Below are positions 42,897 through 51,670 of a stretch of DNA of 64,000 nucleotides, piece by piece. The translations under genes were made by a program, and so were the position numbers. Source of the DNA: Anderseniella sp039978075 (GTDB lineage: Bacteria > Pseudomonadota > Alphaproteobacteria > Rhizobiales > Aestuariivirgaceae); assembly GCA_039978075.1 (NCBI GenBank), contig JBDWCA010000002.1, positions 620,001-684,000 of the forward strand, written 5' to 3'. Under the pieces are notes generated by a model that saw only the letters and a list, made by a program, of their open reading frames with translations, was not told where the DNA came from and did no database searches. Positions within the stretch are counted from its first letter, which is position 1; every line of letters begins with the position of its first letter.

Positions 42897-43715
42897 ATGT
42901 TTGAAAAACTATCTGCAGCCAAATTTCTGCAAACCGCTTTTGCAACGACCGCTTTGGCGTTGGGTATGCACATGTCTGTTTCCACGCAGGCATACGCGCA
43001 AGCGGCAATATTTGAAGTTGTCCACCCGGATGTGGAACAGGGCGAGATCGAAGTTGAAGTCCTGAACGGTGTAGGGCTTGGAGATGTTGAAGATGGAGAC
43101 GAGCGTTCGGTCCATGAGTTTGCAATTGGCTATGGACTGACGGATATCTGGAAATTCACTGCTGCTGTGGAAGTTGCAAATCCGGAATCGGAGAATGCCG
43201 AAGTCGAGGCTTTTGAATTTGAAAACCTTGTACTGCTGCCGTTTTTTGGTGGCGGTCATGATCACGACGGAAAAACGTCTGACGACGATCATCCCGAGTT
43301 CTCGCTTGGCTTTTACACGGCTTTGGAAGTTCCAAGAGAAGGTGGCATCGATGCTGGTGCAATTGCGTTTGGTCCCGTTTTCGAAACCGAAATCGGATCA
43401 TTGAAATGGGTTGGAAACCTGTTGGTCGAAGTGCCGTTTGAAGGGGGTGATCCAGGGCTTTCCTATGCGTCCCAGGTTGTCTTTCCGCTGAATGAAAGTG
43501 TCGGCATTGGCGTGGAGAATTTTGGTGAGTTTGAAGGTGCATTTGGCGATGCCGGAGATCAGGAGCACTATGCAGGCCCTGCCGTTTATTTTGAGGCCGA
43601 ACTACCAAACGGGCATGTCATAGAACCAAGAGCGGCAGTCTTGTTTGGTCTGAATGACAACTCGTCAGATGCGGTCTTTTCGTTCAACCTCGAATACAAG
43701 ATTGGCAAGAACTAA
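42897..43715 (+). CDS. Predicted outer-membrane beta-barrel protein in the zinc operon
   Basis: I do not recognise the family. The 272-aa protein has a signal peptide ending near SVSTQAYAQA (about residue 36), then alternating polar/aromatic strands (FTAAVEVANP, FSLGFYTALEVP, LKWVGNLLVEVPF) and an end VFSFNLEYKIGKN, as in outer-membrane barrels. One predicted loop is rich in His and Asp (GGGHDHDGKTSDDDHPE). It follows DUF1826 by 51 bp with AGGGG before the ATG and no Zur box, so it is probably cotranscribed. It may admit or bind zinc at the outer membrane; that is inference. Confidence 0.65.
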   Translation: MFEKLSAAKFLQTAFATTALALGMHMSVSTQAYAQAAIFEVVHPDVEQGEIEVEVLNGVGLGDVEDGDERSVHEFAIGYGLTDIWKFTAAVEVANPESENAEVEAFEFENLVLLPFFGGGHDHDGKTSDDDHPEFSLGFYTALEVPREGGIDAGAIAFGPVFETEIGSLKWVGNLLVEVPFEGGDPGLSYASQVVFPLNESVGIGVENFGEFEGAFGDAGDQEHYAGPAVYFEAELPNGHVIEPRAAVLFGLNDNSSDAVFSFNLEYKIGKN

Positions 43716-43830
43716 AGTCGATATCTGGTGGCTCTCCCGGCTGGTGCTGATGTCCTTTCGACAACCGCACCAGTTCCGACCGTCCGATATGGCGATGCTG
43801 CAGTACAGCTCGGTTGGGCAGGGCAGCTAG

Positions 43831-43868
43831 GCTCTTTGCGCCGCCTTGAAATATCGGCGCTAAAGAGC
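43831..43868. terminator. Hairpin between the outer-membrane gene and polA
   Basis: GCTCTTTGCGCCG (43831-43843) pairs with CGGCGC-T-AAAGAGC (43855-43868) over 13 bp with a 1-nt bulge. It lies between convergent genes, 1 bp from the polA stop. No T tract is present on either strand. Confidence 0.45.
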
Positions 43869-43869
43869 G

Positions 43870-46809
43870 TTAGTGCGCTTCATCCCAGTTGTTTGCTGCA
43901 CGCGCGTCCACCTGGATCGGTACCGAGAACGACACCGCAGGCAATGGAGCTGCTACCATCACGTCGGAGGCTATCTTGATGGTCGCATCTGCTTCGGCAT
44001 CGGGCACTTCGAAGATCAGTTCATCATGCACCTGCAGCAGCATACGCGCGTTCAGGCCTGCATCTGCAAGTGCCTGCGGCATGCGGATCATGGCGCGGCG
44101 GATGATATCGGCGGCCGAGCCCTGGATGGGCGCATTGATGGACGCGCGCTCCTGGAACGCCCGTTCCGACGCATTGGGTGATTTTATGCGCGGAAAATGC
44201 ATGCGCCTGCCGAACACTGTTTCCACATAGCCATTGGCCCGGCAAAACGCCTTGGTGTGCTCCATATAGTCCTTGATGCCGGGGAAGCGTTCGAAATAGG
44301 TTTTGATATAGCGCCCTGCCTCCTCGCGCGGAATGGCAAGCTGGTTGGCCAGCCCGAACGCCGAAATACCGTAGATAATGCCGAAATTAATGGCCTTGGC
44401 CTTGCGCCGGATGCTCGGGTCCATGCCTTCAACCGGTGTATCGAACATCTCCGATGCGGTCATGGCGTGAATGTCCAGCCCATCGGCAAATGCCTTCTTC
44501 AACTGGTCGATACCGGCAATGTGGGCCAGAACGCGCAGTTCGATCTGGCTGTAGTCGGCAGACACCAGCTTGTGACCGGGACTTGCCACAAAGGCAGTTC
44601 TGATCTGGCGTCCTTCTGCGGTGCGCACCGGAATGTTCTGCAGGTTCGGATCGGTCGAAGACAGTCTGCCGGTGGATGTCGAGGCCAGCGAGTAGGAAGT
44701 GTGGACACGCCCGGTCTCAGGGTTGATATGGCCGGTGAGCGCGTCCGTATAGGTTGAGCGCAGCTTGGTCAGTTGCCGCCAGTCGAGCAATTTGCGGGCC
44801 AGTTCAACACCGTCCGTTGCCAGGTCTTCCATCACCTGGCTGTCGGTGCTCCAGGCGCCTGTTGCGGTTTTCCGGCCGCCCTGAAGTCCAAGCTTGCCAA
44901 ACAGGATTTCACCGATCTGTTTTGGTGATCCCAGATTGAACGTCTCACCGGCAAGCTCATGTACCTGGCTTTCCAGCGCATCCGCACCCTTGGAAAACTC
45001 ACCCGACAACCGCGCCAATACGGTTCTGTCCACCAGGATGCCTTCACGTTCCATGGCGGCGAGAACCGGCACCAGCGGACGCTCCAGCGTTTCATAGACG
45101 GTTGCGCGATGTTCCGTTGCCAGCCGCGGTTTCAGCACATGCCACAGCCTTAAGGTTATGTCTGCATCTTCAGCCGCATAGCTTGTCGCCTGGTCCAGCG
45201 GCACCAGATCAAACGTCACCTGGGATTTGCCGGTGCCGGCAACTTCCTTGAACTTGATCGGCTTCAGACCGAGATGAACTTCAGCAAGCTCGTCCATGCC
45301 ATGTCCGTTAACGCCCGAATCCAGCGCATAAGACAGCAACATCGTGTCATCGATCGGCGCCACATTGATACCGAGGCGCTGAAATACCGTCAGATCATAC
45401 TTAAGGTTCTGGCCGATCTTCAGAATGCCCGGGTGCTCAAGCACCTCTTTGACCGCGCCGATGACCTCTGCCTCTGACAACTGCTCCAGATCACCACCGC
45501 CGAAATCAAGTCCGTCCGATGCCCGGTGACCGGTCGGGATGTAGCAGGCCTTGCCCGGTTCGACGCTGAAGGAGATGCCGCACAGTTTTGCCTGCATGTT
45601 GTCGAGTGATGTGGTTTCGGTATCCACCGCCACCAGCCCGGCCTGCCGGATCATGTGTATCCAGGCATCCAGACGGTCTCGTGTCGTGACGCGCTCATAG
45701 GCAGCATGATCAGGCGGCGCCAGGTTGCGCATCCTGTCTGCCATGACACTTGCAGCATTGCCGCCGGTTTGGGCATCAGATGCATCTGCAGGAGCCGTGT
45801 CGCTACCATCATTGGCGACCGGTACACCGAGTTCATCCACATCGGCACCCTCCGGCGGCCAGCCGGTGAAGGTCACTTCTATCGGCTCGATGTCGGCGGC
45901 ATTGGCCTCGAAGTCGCCGGAGACCCGGCGGATCAGCGTATTGAAGTCCAGCGCCTTGAGGAAACCGATCAGAGCTTTGGCTTCCGGTTCAATCACGCCG
46001 AAATCTTCAATCGGGTGATCAACAGCCACATCGGTTTTCAGGATGACCAGTTGCTTCGAAACACGTGCCTGATCGGCAAATTCGATCAGCTTTTCCCGTC
46101 GTTTGGGCTGCTTGATCTCTTCTGCCCGCGCCAGCAGGCTCTCCAGGTCGCCATACTCCTCGATCAACTGTGCACCGGTCTTGACGCCGATGCCGGGCAC
46201 GCCGGGCACATTATCCACGCTGTCACCGGCAAGTGCTTGAACCTCAACAACCTTTTCAGGGGGCACGCCGAATTTCTCGATAACTTCGGCACGCCCGATA
46301 GCCTTGTCTTTCATGGTATCCAGCAACATCACCTGATCGGTAACCAGTTGCATCAGATCCTTGTCGGATGACACGATGCGCACCGTTGCGCCAACCGCCG
46401 CGGCCTGGGTGGCGTAGGTTGCGATCAGATCGTCGGCTTCATAGTTGTCCTGCTCGATGCACGCAACGTTGAAGGCTTCGGTTGCCTGCCGGATCAGGCC
46501 GAACTGAGGTATCAGGTCTTCCGGGGCCGGCGGGCGGTGGGCCTTGTAGTCCGGATAGATGTCATTGCGGAACGATTTTGAGGATTTATCGAAGATGGCT
46601 GCGATGTGGGTCGGTTTGTCATCTGCCGACATCTGCTGGAGCAACTTGTACAACATGTTGCAAAAGCCCTGCACGGCGCCGACCGGTAGCCCGTCAGACT
46701 TGCGGGTCAATGGTGGCAATGCGTGGTAAGCGCGGAAAATATAGCCGGAGGCATCTATCAGATAAAGATGGTCACCGGACTGGATCGGGCGGGATGCTGC
46801 TGTACTCAT
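43870..46809 (-). CDS. polA: DNA polymerase I
   Basis: This 979-aa repair and Okazaki-processing polymerase has a 5'-3' exonuclease domain (LYLIDASGYIFRAYHALPPL, GDSVDNVPGVPGIGVKTGAQ), an apparently active 3'-5' exonuclease (VAVDTETTSLDNM), and the polymerase core with DYSQIELRVLAHIAG, KAINFGIIYGISAFGL and LLQVHDELIFEVP. The frame is open 77 codons upstream of the chosen ATG at 46809, without homology. The last 35 codons are duplicated, diverged, at 37482-37601. Confidence 0.97.
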   Translation of the reverse strand: MSTAASRPIQSGDHLYLIDASGYIFRAYHALPPLTRKSDGLPVGAVQGFCNMLYKLLQQMSADDKPTHIAAIFDKSSKSFRNDIYPDYKAHRPPAPEDLIPQFGLIRQATEAFNVACIEQDNYEADDLIATYATQAAAVGATVRIVSSDKDLMQLVTDQVMLLDTMKDKAIGRAEVIEKFGVPPEKVVEVQALAGDSVDNVPGVPGIGVKTGAQLIEEYGDLESLLARAEEIKQPKRREKLIEFADQARVSKQLVILKTDVAVDHPIEDFGVIEPEAKALIGFLKALDFNTLIRRVSGDFEANAADIEPIEVTFTGWPPEGADVDELGVPVANDGSDTAPADASDAQTGGNAASVMADRMRNLAPPDHAAYERVTTRDRLDAWIHMIRQAGLVAVDTETTSLDNMQAKLCGISFSVEPGKACYIPTGHRASDGLDFGGGDLEQLSEAEVIGAVKEVLEHPGILKIGQNLKYDLTVFQRLGINVAPIDDTMLLSYALDSGVNGHGMDELAEVHLGLKPIKFKEVAGTGKSQVTFDLVPLDQATSYAAEDADITLRLWHVLKPRLATEHRATVYETLERPLVPVLAAMEREGILVDRTVLARLSGEFSKGADALESQVHELAGETFNLGSPKQIGEILFGKLGLQGGRKTATGAWSTDSQVMEDLATDGVELARKLLDWRQLTKLRSTYTDALTGHINPETGRVHTSYSLASTSTGRLSSTDPNLQNIPVRTAEGRQIRTAFVASPGHKLVSADYSQIELRVLAHIAGIDQLKKAFADGLDIHAMTASEMFDTPVEGMDPSIRRKAKAINFGIIYGISAFGLANQLAIPREEAGRYIKTYFERFPGIKDYMEHTKAFCRANGYVETVFGRRMHFPRIKSPNASERAFQERASINAPIQGSAADIIRRAMIRMPQALADAGLNARMLLQVHDELIFEVPDAEADATIKIASDVMVAAPLPAVSFSVPIQVDARAANNWDEAH

Positions 46810-47038
46810 GGTGCGGGCACTATGCCACCTGTCCTGACCCTTTGCCATAAGCTGAAACGCTTGTTTGCACAGGCAAGGTGTCTGTTGCTGACATTTCCTG
46901 ACATCATCCAAAACAGCACAATATTGCGAACGGTAAGGGTGGTTCCACATTATTTGCCGTTCTGGCTGGCTGAATACCCTTGCCAAGGCCCCCCTCAATA
47001 GATGGATAATGAGACTTCTTAATTTAGGGAGTAGTGCC

Positions 47039-48427
47039 ATGAACCTTCAGGCGAATGAAAATGACTTCAGCGGGATCATCGAGGCCGACCGTGCACACGT
47101 CTGGCACCATCTGACTCAGCACAAGAAGTTTGAGACCATCGACCCGCTTGTTATCATCGAAGGCAAGGGAATGCGTGTATGGAACACCGCAGGCCGCGAG
47201 CATCTCGATGCGGTATCCGGCGGTGTGTGGACCGTGAATGTCGGCTATGGCCGTGAAAGCATTGCCGATGCGGTTCGCGACCAGCTCGTCCAGCTGAACT
47301 ATTTCGCTAATTCGGCCGGCAGCATTCCGGGCGCCAAATTTGCCGAGCGGCTGATGTCCAAGATGCCCGGTATGACCCGCGTTTACTATTCCAACTCCGG
47401 CTCGGAGGCCAATGAGAAGGCCTACAAGATTGTCCGCCAGATTTCGCACAACAAGCACGGTGGCAAGAAACACAAGATCCTGTATCGCGACCGGGATTAT
47501 CACGGCACGACCATTACTGCACTGTCGTCATGTGGCCAGAACGAGCGCCGCGATCAGTATGGGCCATTTACGCCCGGTTTTGTCGAAGTACCGCATTGTC
47601 TCGAATATCGCTCGCAATGGGGCGAGGTGGACGATTACGGCGTCCGCGCCGCCAATGCCATTGAAGAGGTTATCCTGCGCGAAGGTGCCGACACGGTCGG
47701 GGGCCTCATCCTTGAGCCGGTTACGGCCGGCGGTGGTGTGATTACACCGCCACAAGGCTATTGGGACCGGGTCCAGGAAATCTGCAAGAAGTATGATGTT
47801 CTGCTGATCATCGATGAAGTTGTGTGTGGTATGGGCCGCACCGGTGAATGGTTCGGCTATCAGCATTACGGCATAAAGCCGGACATGGTGACCATGGCAA
47901 AGGGTGTGGCGTCAGGTTATGCCGCCATTTCGTGCACAGTGACAACAGAAGCCGTATTCAACGAGTTCAAGGCGGATCCATCTGATCCGATGAGCTATTT
48001 CCGCGATATTTCCACGTTTGGCGGTTGTGCGGCGGGCCCGGCGGCAGCGCTGGAAAACATGCGCATTCTCGAAGATGAGAAGCTGCTGGAAAACACCACT
48101 GCCATGGGTGAATACCTGCTGGAGCAGTTCGAAGTCCTGAAAGGCAAGCACGCCATGGTTGGCGATATACGCGGCAAGGGCCTGTTCTGCGGCATGGAAC
48201 TGGTGCTTGATCGCGAGTCCCGCGAGCCGGTTCCCGAAAGTACCACCCAGGCCATTGTGGCAGATTGTTTTGCAACCGATGCAGTTATCATCGGTGCCAC
48301 CAACCGCTCGCTCAGCGGTCTCAACAACACACTGTGCTTCTCTCCGGCGCTGATTTGCACCAAGTCGGATCTGGATGAAGTCGTGGCATCAGTGGATCGC
48401 GCATTGACCAAGGTTGCCGCTGCTTAA
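47039..48427 (+). CDS. Class III aminotransferase, taurine-pyruvate aminotransferase-like
   Basis: This 462-aa PLP enzyme has LDAVSGGVWTVNVGYGRESI, YYSNSGSEANEKAYKIV, RDYHGTTITALSS, LLIIDEVVCGMGRTGEWFG and the PLP lysine in MVTMAKGVASGYAAIS. The N-terminal part (ADRAHVWHHLTQHKKFE) resembles enzymes annotated as taurine-pyruvate aminotransferase, which yield sulfoacetaldehyde and alanine. No sulfoacetaldehyde acetyltransferase or taurine transporter is near, so another omega-amino acid may be the substrate. GGGAG precedes the ATG; an earlier in-frame opening at 47009 is less likely. It is divergent from polA and ends in a strong terminator. Confidence 0.88.
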   Translation: MNLQANENDFSGIIEADRAHVWHHLTQHKKFETIDPLVIIEGKGMRVWNTAGREHLDAVSGGVWTVNVGYGRESIADAVRDQLVQLNYFANSAGSIPGAKFAERLMSKMPGMTRVYYSNSGSEANEKAYKIVRQISHNKHGGKKHKILYRDRDYHGTTITALSSCGQNERRDQYGPFTPGFVEVPHCLEYRSQWGEVDDYGVRAANAIEEVILREGADTVGGLILEPVTAGGGVITPPQGYWDRVQEICKKYDVLLIIDEVVCGMGRTGEWFGYQHYGIKPDMVTMAKGVASGYAAISCTVTTEAVFNEFKADPSDPMSYFRDISTFGGCAAGPAAALENMRILEDEKLLENTTAMGEYLLEQFEVLKGKHAMVGDIRGKGLFCGMELVLDRESREPVPESTTQAIVADCFATDAVIIGATNRSLSGLNNTLCFSPALICTKSDLDEVVASVDRALTKVAAA

Positions 48428-48452
48428 AACTGGGGATTGCAAGACACCGGTT

Positions 48453-48484
48453 CGGCCGCCTGTATTTTGCAGGCGGCCGTTTTT
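48453..48484 (+). terminator. Rho-independent terminator of the aminotransferase gene
   Basis: CGGCCGCCTG (48453-48462) pairs perfectly with CAGGCGGCCG (48470-48479) across a 7-nt loop, followed by TTTTT. It lies 26 bp after the stop codon. Confidence 0.93.
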
Positions 48485-48501
48485 GTTGGACCGAACAGAT
48501 T

Positions 48502-49128
48502 TCAAACGGTGTTGGTTTTTATCAGTTCCAGCACGGCAGCAATGACGTTGTCGACCGCGACCGCTGCCAGGATCATTCCCATGACCCGGCTGACGATGGC
48601 GGCACCGCTTGTGCCGATGACTTTCAGGATTGGCGTGGCCAAAAGCATGAGAACAAGTGCAACGCCCACCACCGCAACTAGTATGCCTGCAGTTACCGCC
48701 TGTTCGGCGAAGCTGAACCGGTTGTTGTCGGTGAGCAGAACAACTGCCAGCATCGCACCGGGTGATGCCAGTGACGGAACCGCCAGTGGAAACACCGCCG
48801 GGCTGTCCGGTTCCTCGTCAGCATCTGCCTTGCTGATTTCCTGTTTGGGTTTTGAATCACCGAAAATCATTGTCAGCGCAAACAGGAACAGGATCAGACC
48901 ACCGGCGATCTGGAAGGCGGGCAGGCCGATGCCCAGAGCGTCAATCAGAAATTGTCCGGCGACCAGGAAGAACATCAACACACAGATCGCCAGCACCGCA
49001 GCATGAATGGCGACGCCTGTGCGTTTTTTCGCTTCAATGCCTGCCGTCACAGCCACGAAAACCGGAATGGTGCCGATCGGGTCGATAACCACCCACAACG
49101 TTACGAATTGTTCGAAAATTTCCTGCAT
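48502..49128 (-). CDS. MarC family integral membrane protein
   Basis: This 208-aa protein has about six hydrophobic segments and the MarC-family signature (LWVVIDPIGTIPVFVAVTAG near the N-terminus, VPSLASPGAMLAVVLLTDN in the middle). A hydrophilic stretch rich in Lys, Asp and Glu (SKPKQEISKADADEEPD) separates the two halves. The function of the family is unresolved; the old link to multiple antibiotic resistance was withdrawn. It is convergent with the aminotransferase gene. Confidence 0.88.
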   Translation of the reverse strand: MQEIFEQFVTLWVVIDPIGTIPVFVAVTAGIEAKKRTGVAIHAAVLAICVLMFFLVAGQFLIDALGIGLPAFQIAGGLILFLFALTMIFGDSKPKQEISKADADEEPDSPAVFPLAVPSLASPGAMLAVVLLTDNNRFSFAEQAVTAGILVAVVGVALVLMLLATPILKVIGTSGAAIVSRVMGMILAAVAVDNVIAAVLELIKTNTV

Positions 49129-49286
49129 CAGCCTGTGTGCTTTACCTTGCCGCCATACTTAGTTGATGCCCATAGACCATGTTCGCAAGCCATTCGCCAG
49201 AACCTGAGAGATTTTATTCTTCATAAAGAGTAAAATCCTTGTTGCTGCAGTATCGGAAATGTGAGGCGCGGGCACACACTCCGCGT

Positions 49287-49315
49287 CTTGACGTTGAACC
49301 TCTGCATCACAATAT
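49287..49315 (+). promoter_or_regulatory. Candidate heat-shock (RpoH-type) promoter of hsp20
   Basis: CTTGAC, a 17-bp spacer and CAATAT fit the alphaproteobacterial RpoH pattern (CTTGAC-N17-CYATNT) closely. It is about 110 bp upstream of the hsp20 start. A housekeeping promoter reading is also possible. Confidence 0.45.
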
Positions 49316-49321
49316 CTCGTA

Positions 49322-49427
49322 TATGAAGTTGACTGCCGGATCGGTGTTGTGCGGGGCTGAATGTCCAGACCGCATGAAACAGCCCGGCCAAACATCGAGC
49401 TGCTTGTTAAAGGGCTTTTGAAAAATG
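49322..49427 (+). ncRNA. Candidate ROSE-like RNA thermometer in the hsp20 leader
   Basis: The leader of about 100 nt ends in a hairpin AGCTGCTT-gtt-AAAGGGCT (49398-49416). The hairpin pairs the ribosome site AAAGGG and has G-G and C-A mismatches in the stem, a feature of ROSE elements. A second stem TGCGG/CCGCA lies upstream. ROSE elements are typical of rhizobial small heat-shock genes. The fold was done by eye. Confidence 0.4.
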
Positions 49428-49856
49428 ACACGCAATACGGCTTTTCCGTCGCCTTTCTTCGTCGGATTTGATGAAATCGAGCGACTGTTGGAGCGGGCGG
49501 CAAAAACTGCTCCCGATGGCTATCCCCCTTATAATGTGGAAAAACAGCCGTCCGACAGCGAAGATAATGCTGAAAAACTGCGCATTACGCTGGCAGTGGC
49601 AGGTTTTTCTGCACGCGAGCTTGAACTGACGCTGGAAGACAACGAACTGGTGATTGAAGGTCGTCAGACAGACGAGCCGGCGCGCGAATTCCTGCATCGC
49701 GGCATTGCCGCGCGCCAGTTCCGCCGCATCTTCGTGCTGGCCGACGGCATGAATGTCGTGTCTGCCAGCCTCGACAACGGGTTGCTGGCCATTGACCTGG
49801 AGCGCCCGGAGCCGCAGCGGGTGGTGCGCAAGATCGAAATACGGCAACCCGCCTGA
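49425..49856 (+). CDS. Hsp20/alpha-crystallin small heat-shock protein
   Basis: This 143-aa ATP-independent holdase has an N-terminal arm (FPSPFFVGFDEIERLLERA), then the alpha-crystallin domain with YNVEKQPSDSEDNAEKLRIT, AVAGFSARELELTLEDNEL and FRRIFVLADGMNV. The end, KIEIRQPA, carries the C-terminal IxI anchor. AAAGGG is ten bases before the ATG. A heat-shock promoter and thermometer hairpin are likely. DUF1150 follows, a standard rhizobial pair. Confidence 0.95.
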   Translation: MTRNTAFPSPFFVGFDEIERLLERAAKTAPDGYPPYNVEKQPSDSEDNAEKLRITLAVAGFSARELELTLEDNELVIEGRQTDEPAREFLHRGIAARQFRRIFVLADGMNVVSASLDNGLLAIDLERPEPQRVVRKIEIRQPA

Positions 49857-49905
49857 TGATCAGTTTTTTCTGCCTGACGACGCAACTATTGAAGGAAACC
49901 AGACC

Positions 49906-50175
49906 ATGACGGATCACAAGACAAACCGGTTGCCTCAGATACCTGAAAGCGAAATAACACTCGCGAATATGGGAATGGGTGAGGTGGCTTATGTACGTGA
50001 ATTGCCGGCTCAGGAAGTTGAGCAACTGATCGGCCAGAAAATCGACGCTGATCCGGCTACACCTTTGTATTGTCTGTACCTTGCCGACGGCACACCGGTT
50101 TCGGTGTCCGACAGCCGCGAGGCGGCAATCGCAAATGCCATCGAGCATGACCTGGCGGCTATCAACCCCAACTAG
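49906..50175 (+). CDS. DUF1150 family protein
   Basis: This 89-aa acidic protein of unknown function contains LANMGMGEVAYVRELPA and LYCLYLADGTPVSVSDSREAA, conserved in DUF1150. AAGGA lies nine bases before the ATG. It follows hsp20 by 49 bp and is likely induced with it. A longer frame opening at 49753 overlaps hsp20 and is not the start. Confidence 0.9.
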   Translation: MTDHKTNRLPQIPESEITLANMGMGEVAYVRELPAQEVEQLIGQKIDADPATPLYCLYLADGTPVSVSDSREAAIANAIEHDLAAINPN

Positions 50176-50181
50176 AAAGAT

Positions 50182-50652
50182 TTATGCTGCGTGCGGTGCT
50201 GTGGCGGCGGGTTCGGTCAAAATGGCGTAGAGCCCTTCCGCCTTGTCTGTGCCGCGCAGTTTTTCAACAACGGTAGAATCGCGCAGCAGGCGAGAAATGC
50301 GCGCCAGTGCCTTCAGATGGTCTGCGCCGGCGCTTTCCGGAGCCAGCAGCAGGAATACCAGATCAACAGGATTGTCGTCCACGGAATCGAATTTGACCGG
50401 TGAAGCCAGCCGGGCGAACAGGCCGTGAACCTTATCCAGTGCCTGGAATTTCCCATGCGGAATGGCAATGCCCTGTCCAAGCCCGGTCGAGCCCAGTTTT
50501 TCGCGTCTCAACAGGGTCTCAAAGATAACCTGGGTATCGAGACCGGAAAGCCGTGCGCCCTCCTGCGCCAGTTCCTGCAGTAACTGGCGTTTGCTGGACG
50601 CCTTCAGGTTAGGCAGTACGGCATTACTGGAAATTATGGTCGACAATTGCAT
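50182..50652 (-). CDS. ptsN: Nitrogen-regulatory PTS EIIA (EIIA-Ntr)
   Basis: This 156-aa protein is the terminal phospho-acceptor of the PTS-Ntr chain. The site is His66 in GQGIAIPHGKF, preceded by RREKLGSTGLGQ, with VFLLLAPESAGADHLKAL after it. An ATG six codons earlier (50670) has no ribosome site, while the ATG at 50652 has GGAG twelve bases upstream and gives the usual length. It sits downstream of rpoN and hpf in the classical order. Convergent DUF1150 ends 7 bp away. Confidence 0.95.
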   Translation of the reverse strand: MQLSTIISSNAVLPNLKASSKRQLLQELAQEGARLSGLDTQVIFETLLRREKLGSTGLGQGIAIPHGKFQALDKVHGLFARLASPVKFDSVDDNPVDLVFLLLAPESAGADHLKALARISRLLRDSTVVEKLRGTDKAEGLYAILTEPAATAPHAA

Positions 50653-50739
50653 GATTGACTGATTCTCCATGCACTTGGTGTATCTAGATCCGGTCCGGCG
50701 AAGGTCCGGAAGGTTAAAGGCATTCAGCAGGTCGGCCTG

Positions 50740-51312
50740 TCAGTTCCCGCCAGGGTCCAGCCATCCGACATTTCCGTCTTTGCGCTTGTAGACTACATTT
50801 AAGCTGCCATTGCGGCTATTGCGGAAAACCACAAACTGTTCATTCGTGAAATCAAGTTTCATGACGGCCTCCCCTACCGACAGCTCATCAATGCTGGCTG
50901 TTGATTCTGCAATAATCACCGGGTTCAGATCAACCGGTTCTTCTGTTGCGCCTTCAACATCTGCCTGCAGGACGTAAGCGGCTGCAGGGACCGCGTTCAC
51001 AGGTTCCTTGCGGGCAAGATGATGATCTTTCAGGCGCCTTTTGTAGCGGCGCAGCCGTGTTTCCAGATGGCCGACGGCGGTATCCGCCGCTGAGTGCGCA
51101 TCGCCGCCACTGCCGTTCGCATTGAGCGCAAGGCCGGTCGTCAGATGCAGGGTAATCTCGCAGTCAAAACCGGATTTTTGTTTTTCCACCACCACCAGGC
51201 AGCTAACAATACCGTCAAAATATTTTGCTACATCATTGTGGATGCGTCCTTCGACGTGCTCACGCAATGCGTCACCAATGTCGAGGTTTTTGCCGGTTAT
51301 CTGAATCTGCAT
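50740..51312 (-). CDS. hpf: Ribosome hibernation-promoting factor, long form
   Basis: This 190-aa protein has the ribosome-binding domain (MQIQITGKNLDIGDALREHV, FDCEITLHLTTG, HLETRLRRYKRRLKDH) and a C-terminal dimerisation domain (MKLDFTNEQFVVFRNSRNG, VVYKRKDGNVGWLDP). The long form produces 100S ribosome dimers. It lies between rpoN and ptsN in the same direction. The charged Ala/Val/Glu linker (residues about 105-130) is variable. Confidence 0.95.
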   Translation of the reverse strand: MQIQITGKNLDIGDALREHVEGRIHNDVAKYFDGIVSCLVVVEKQKSGFDCEITLHLTTGLALNANGSGGDAHSAADTAVGHLETRLRRYKRRLKDHHLARKEPVNAVPAAAYVLQADVEGATEEPVDLNPVIIAESTASIDELSVGEAVMKLDFTNEQFVVFRNSRNGSLNVVYKRKDGNVGWLDPGGN

Positions 51313-51670
51313 GATTTAGGATTACCCCTTCTTCGCAGAGCAAGTCTGTCGAAAGACGATTACATTTTCAATATTGACTGTTTCGATCGGACCTGTTTAA
51401 GCGCAATTCGGGTTCATTGTCCGTTTCGCTGTTTTTCAACTGTGTTTCCCGATCAAGGCGCGCGGAACCTATTGCCACCCGACCAGCTTGTCAATCAGCC
51501 TATGAAAAGAATGTGGGAAAGTTTTGCCGCCAGATTTCTGGTTGAATCAACAAGGAATGATAATCCTGATCGCTTCCAAAGTGTTCGAGTAACTTTATGG
51601 CTTCATTTGAACCCATGTTGCTTCAGGCTTCAGGTTTTCCTGCTTGTTCAACCGGAGCCATGAACCGGAA
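51313..51670. other. Intergenic region hpf-rpoN (358 bp)
   Basis: No gene is visible. It contains copy B of the dispersed hairpin element (51566-51626), just downstream of the rpoN stop on the minus strand, and presumably an hpf promoter nearer 51313. No T-tract terminator was found. Confidence 0.6.
51566..51626 (+). repeat. Dispersed head-plus-hairpin element, copy B
   Basis: The head CTGATCGCTTCCAAAGTG differs from copy A at one base. It is followed by TTCGAGTAAC-TTT-ATGGCTTC, a loop, GAACCCAT and GTTGCTTCAG. The total length (61 bp) equals copy A; the outer stem carries several mismatches, so this copy looks decayed. Confidence 0.7.

Noticed and set aside
46810..47040. 77-codon upstream extension of polA
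   Set aside because: The extension has no resemblance to polymerase I N-termini and covers the divergent promoter region of the aminotransferase gene.
51094..51663. 189-aa frame antisense to hpf
   Set aside because: Its end is the translated hairpin element (the same peptide pattern appears in non-coding frames at copies A and C), and the rest is antisense shadow.
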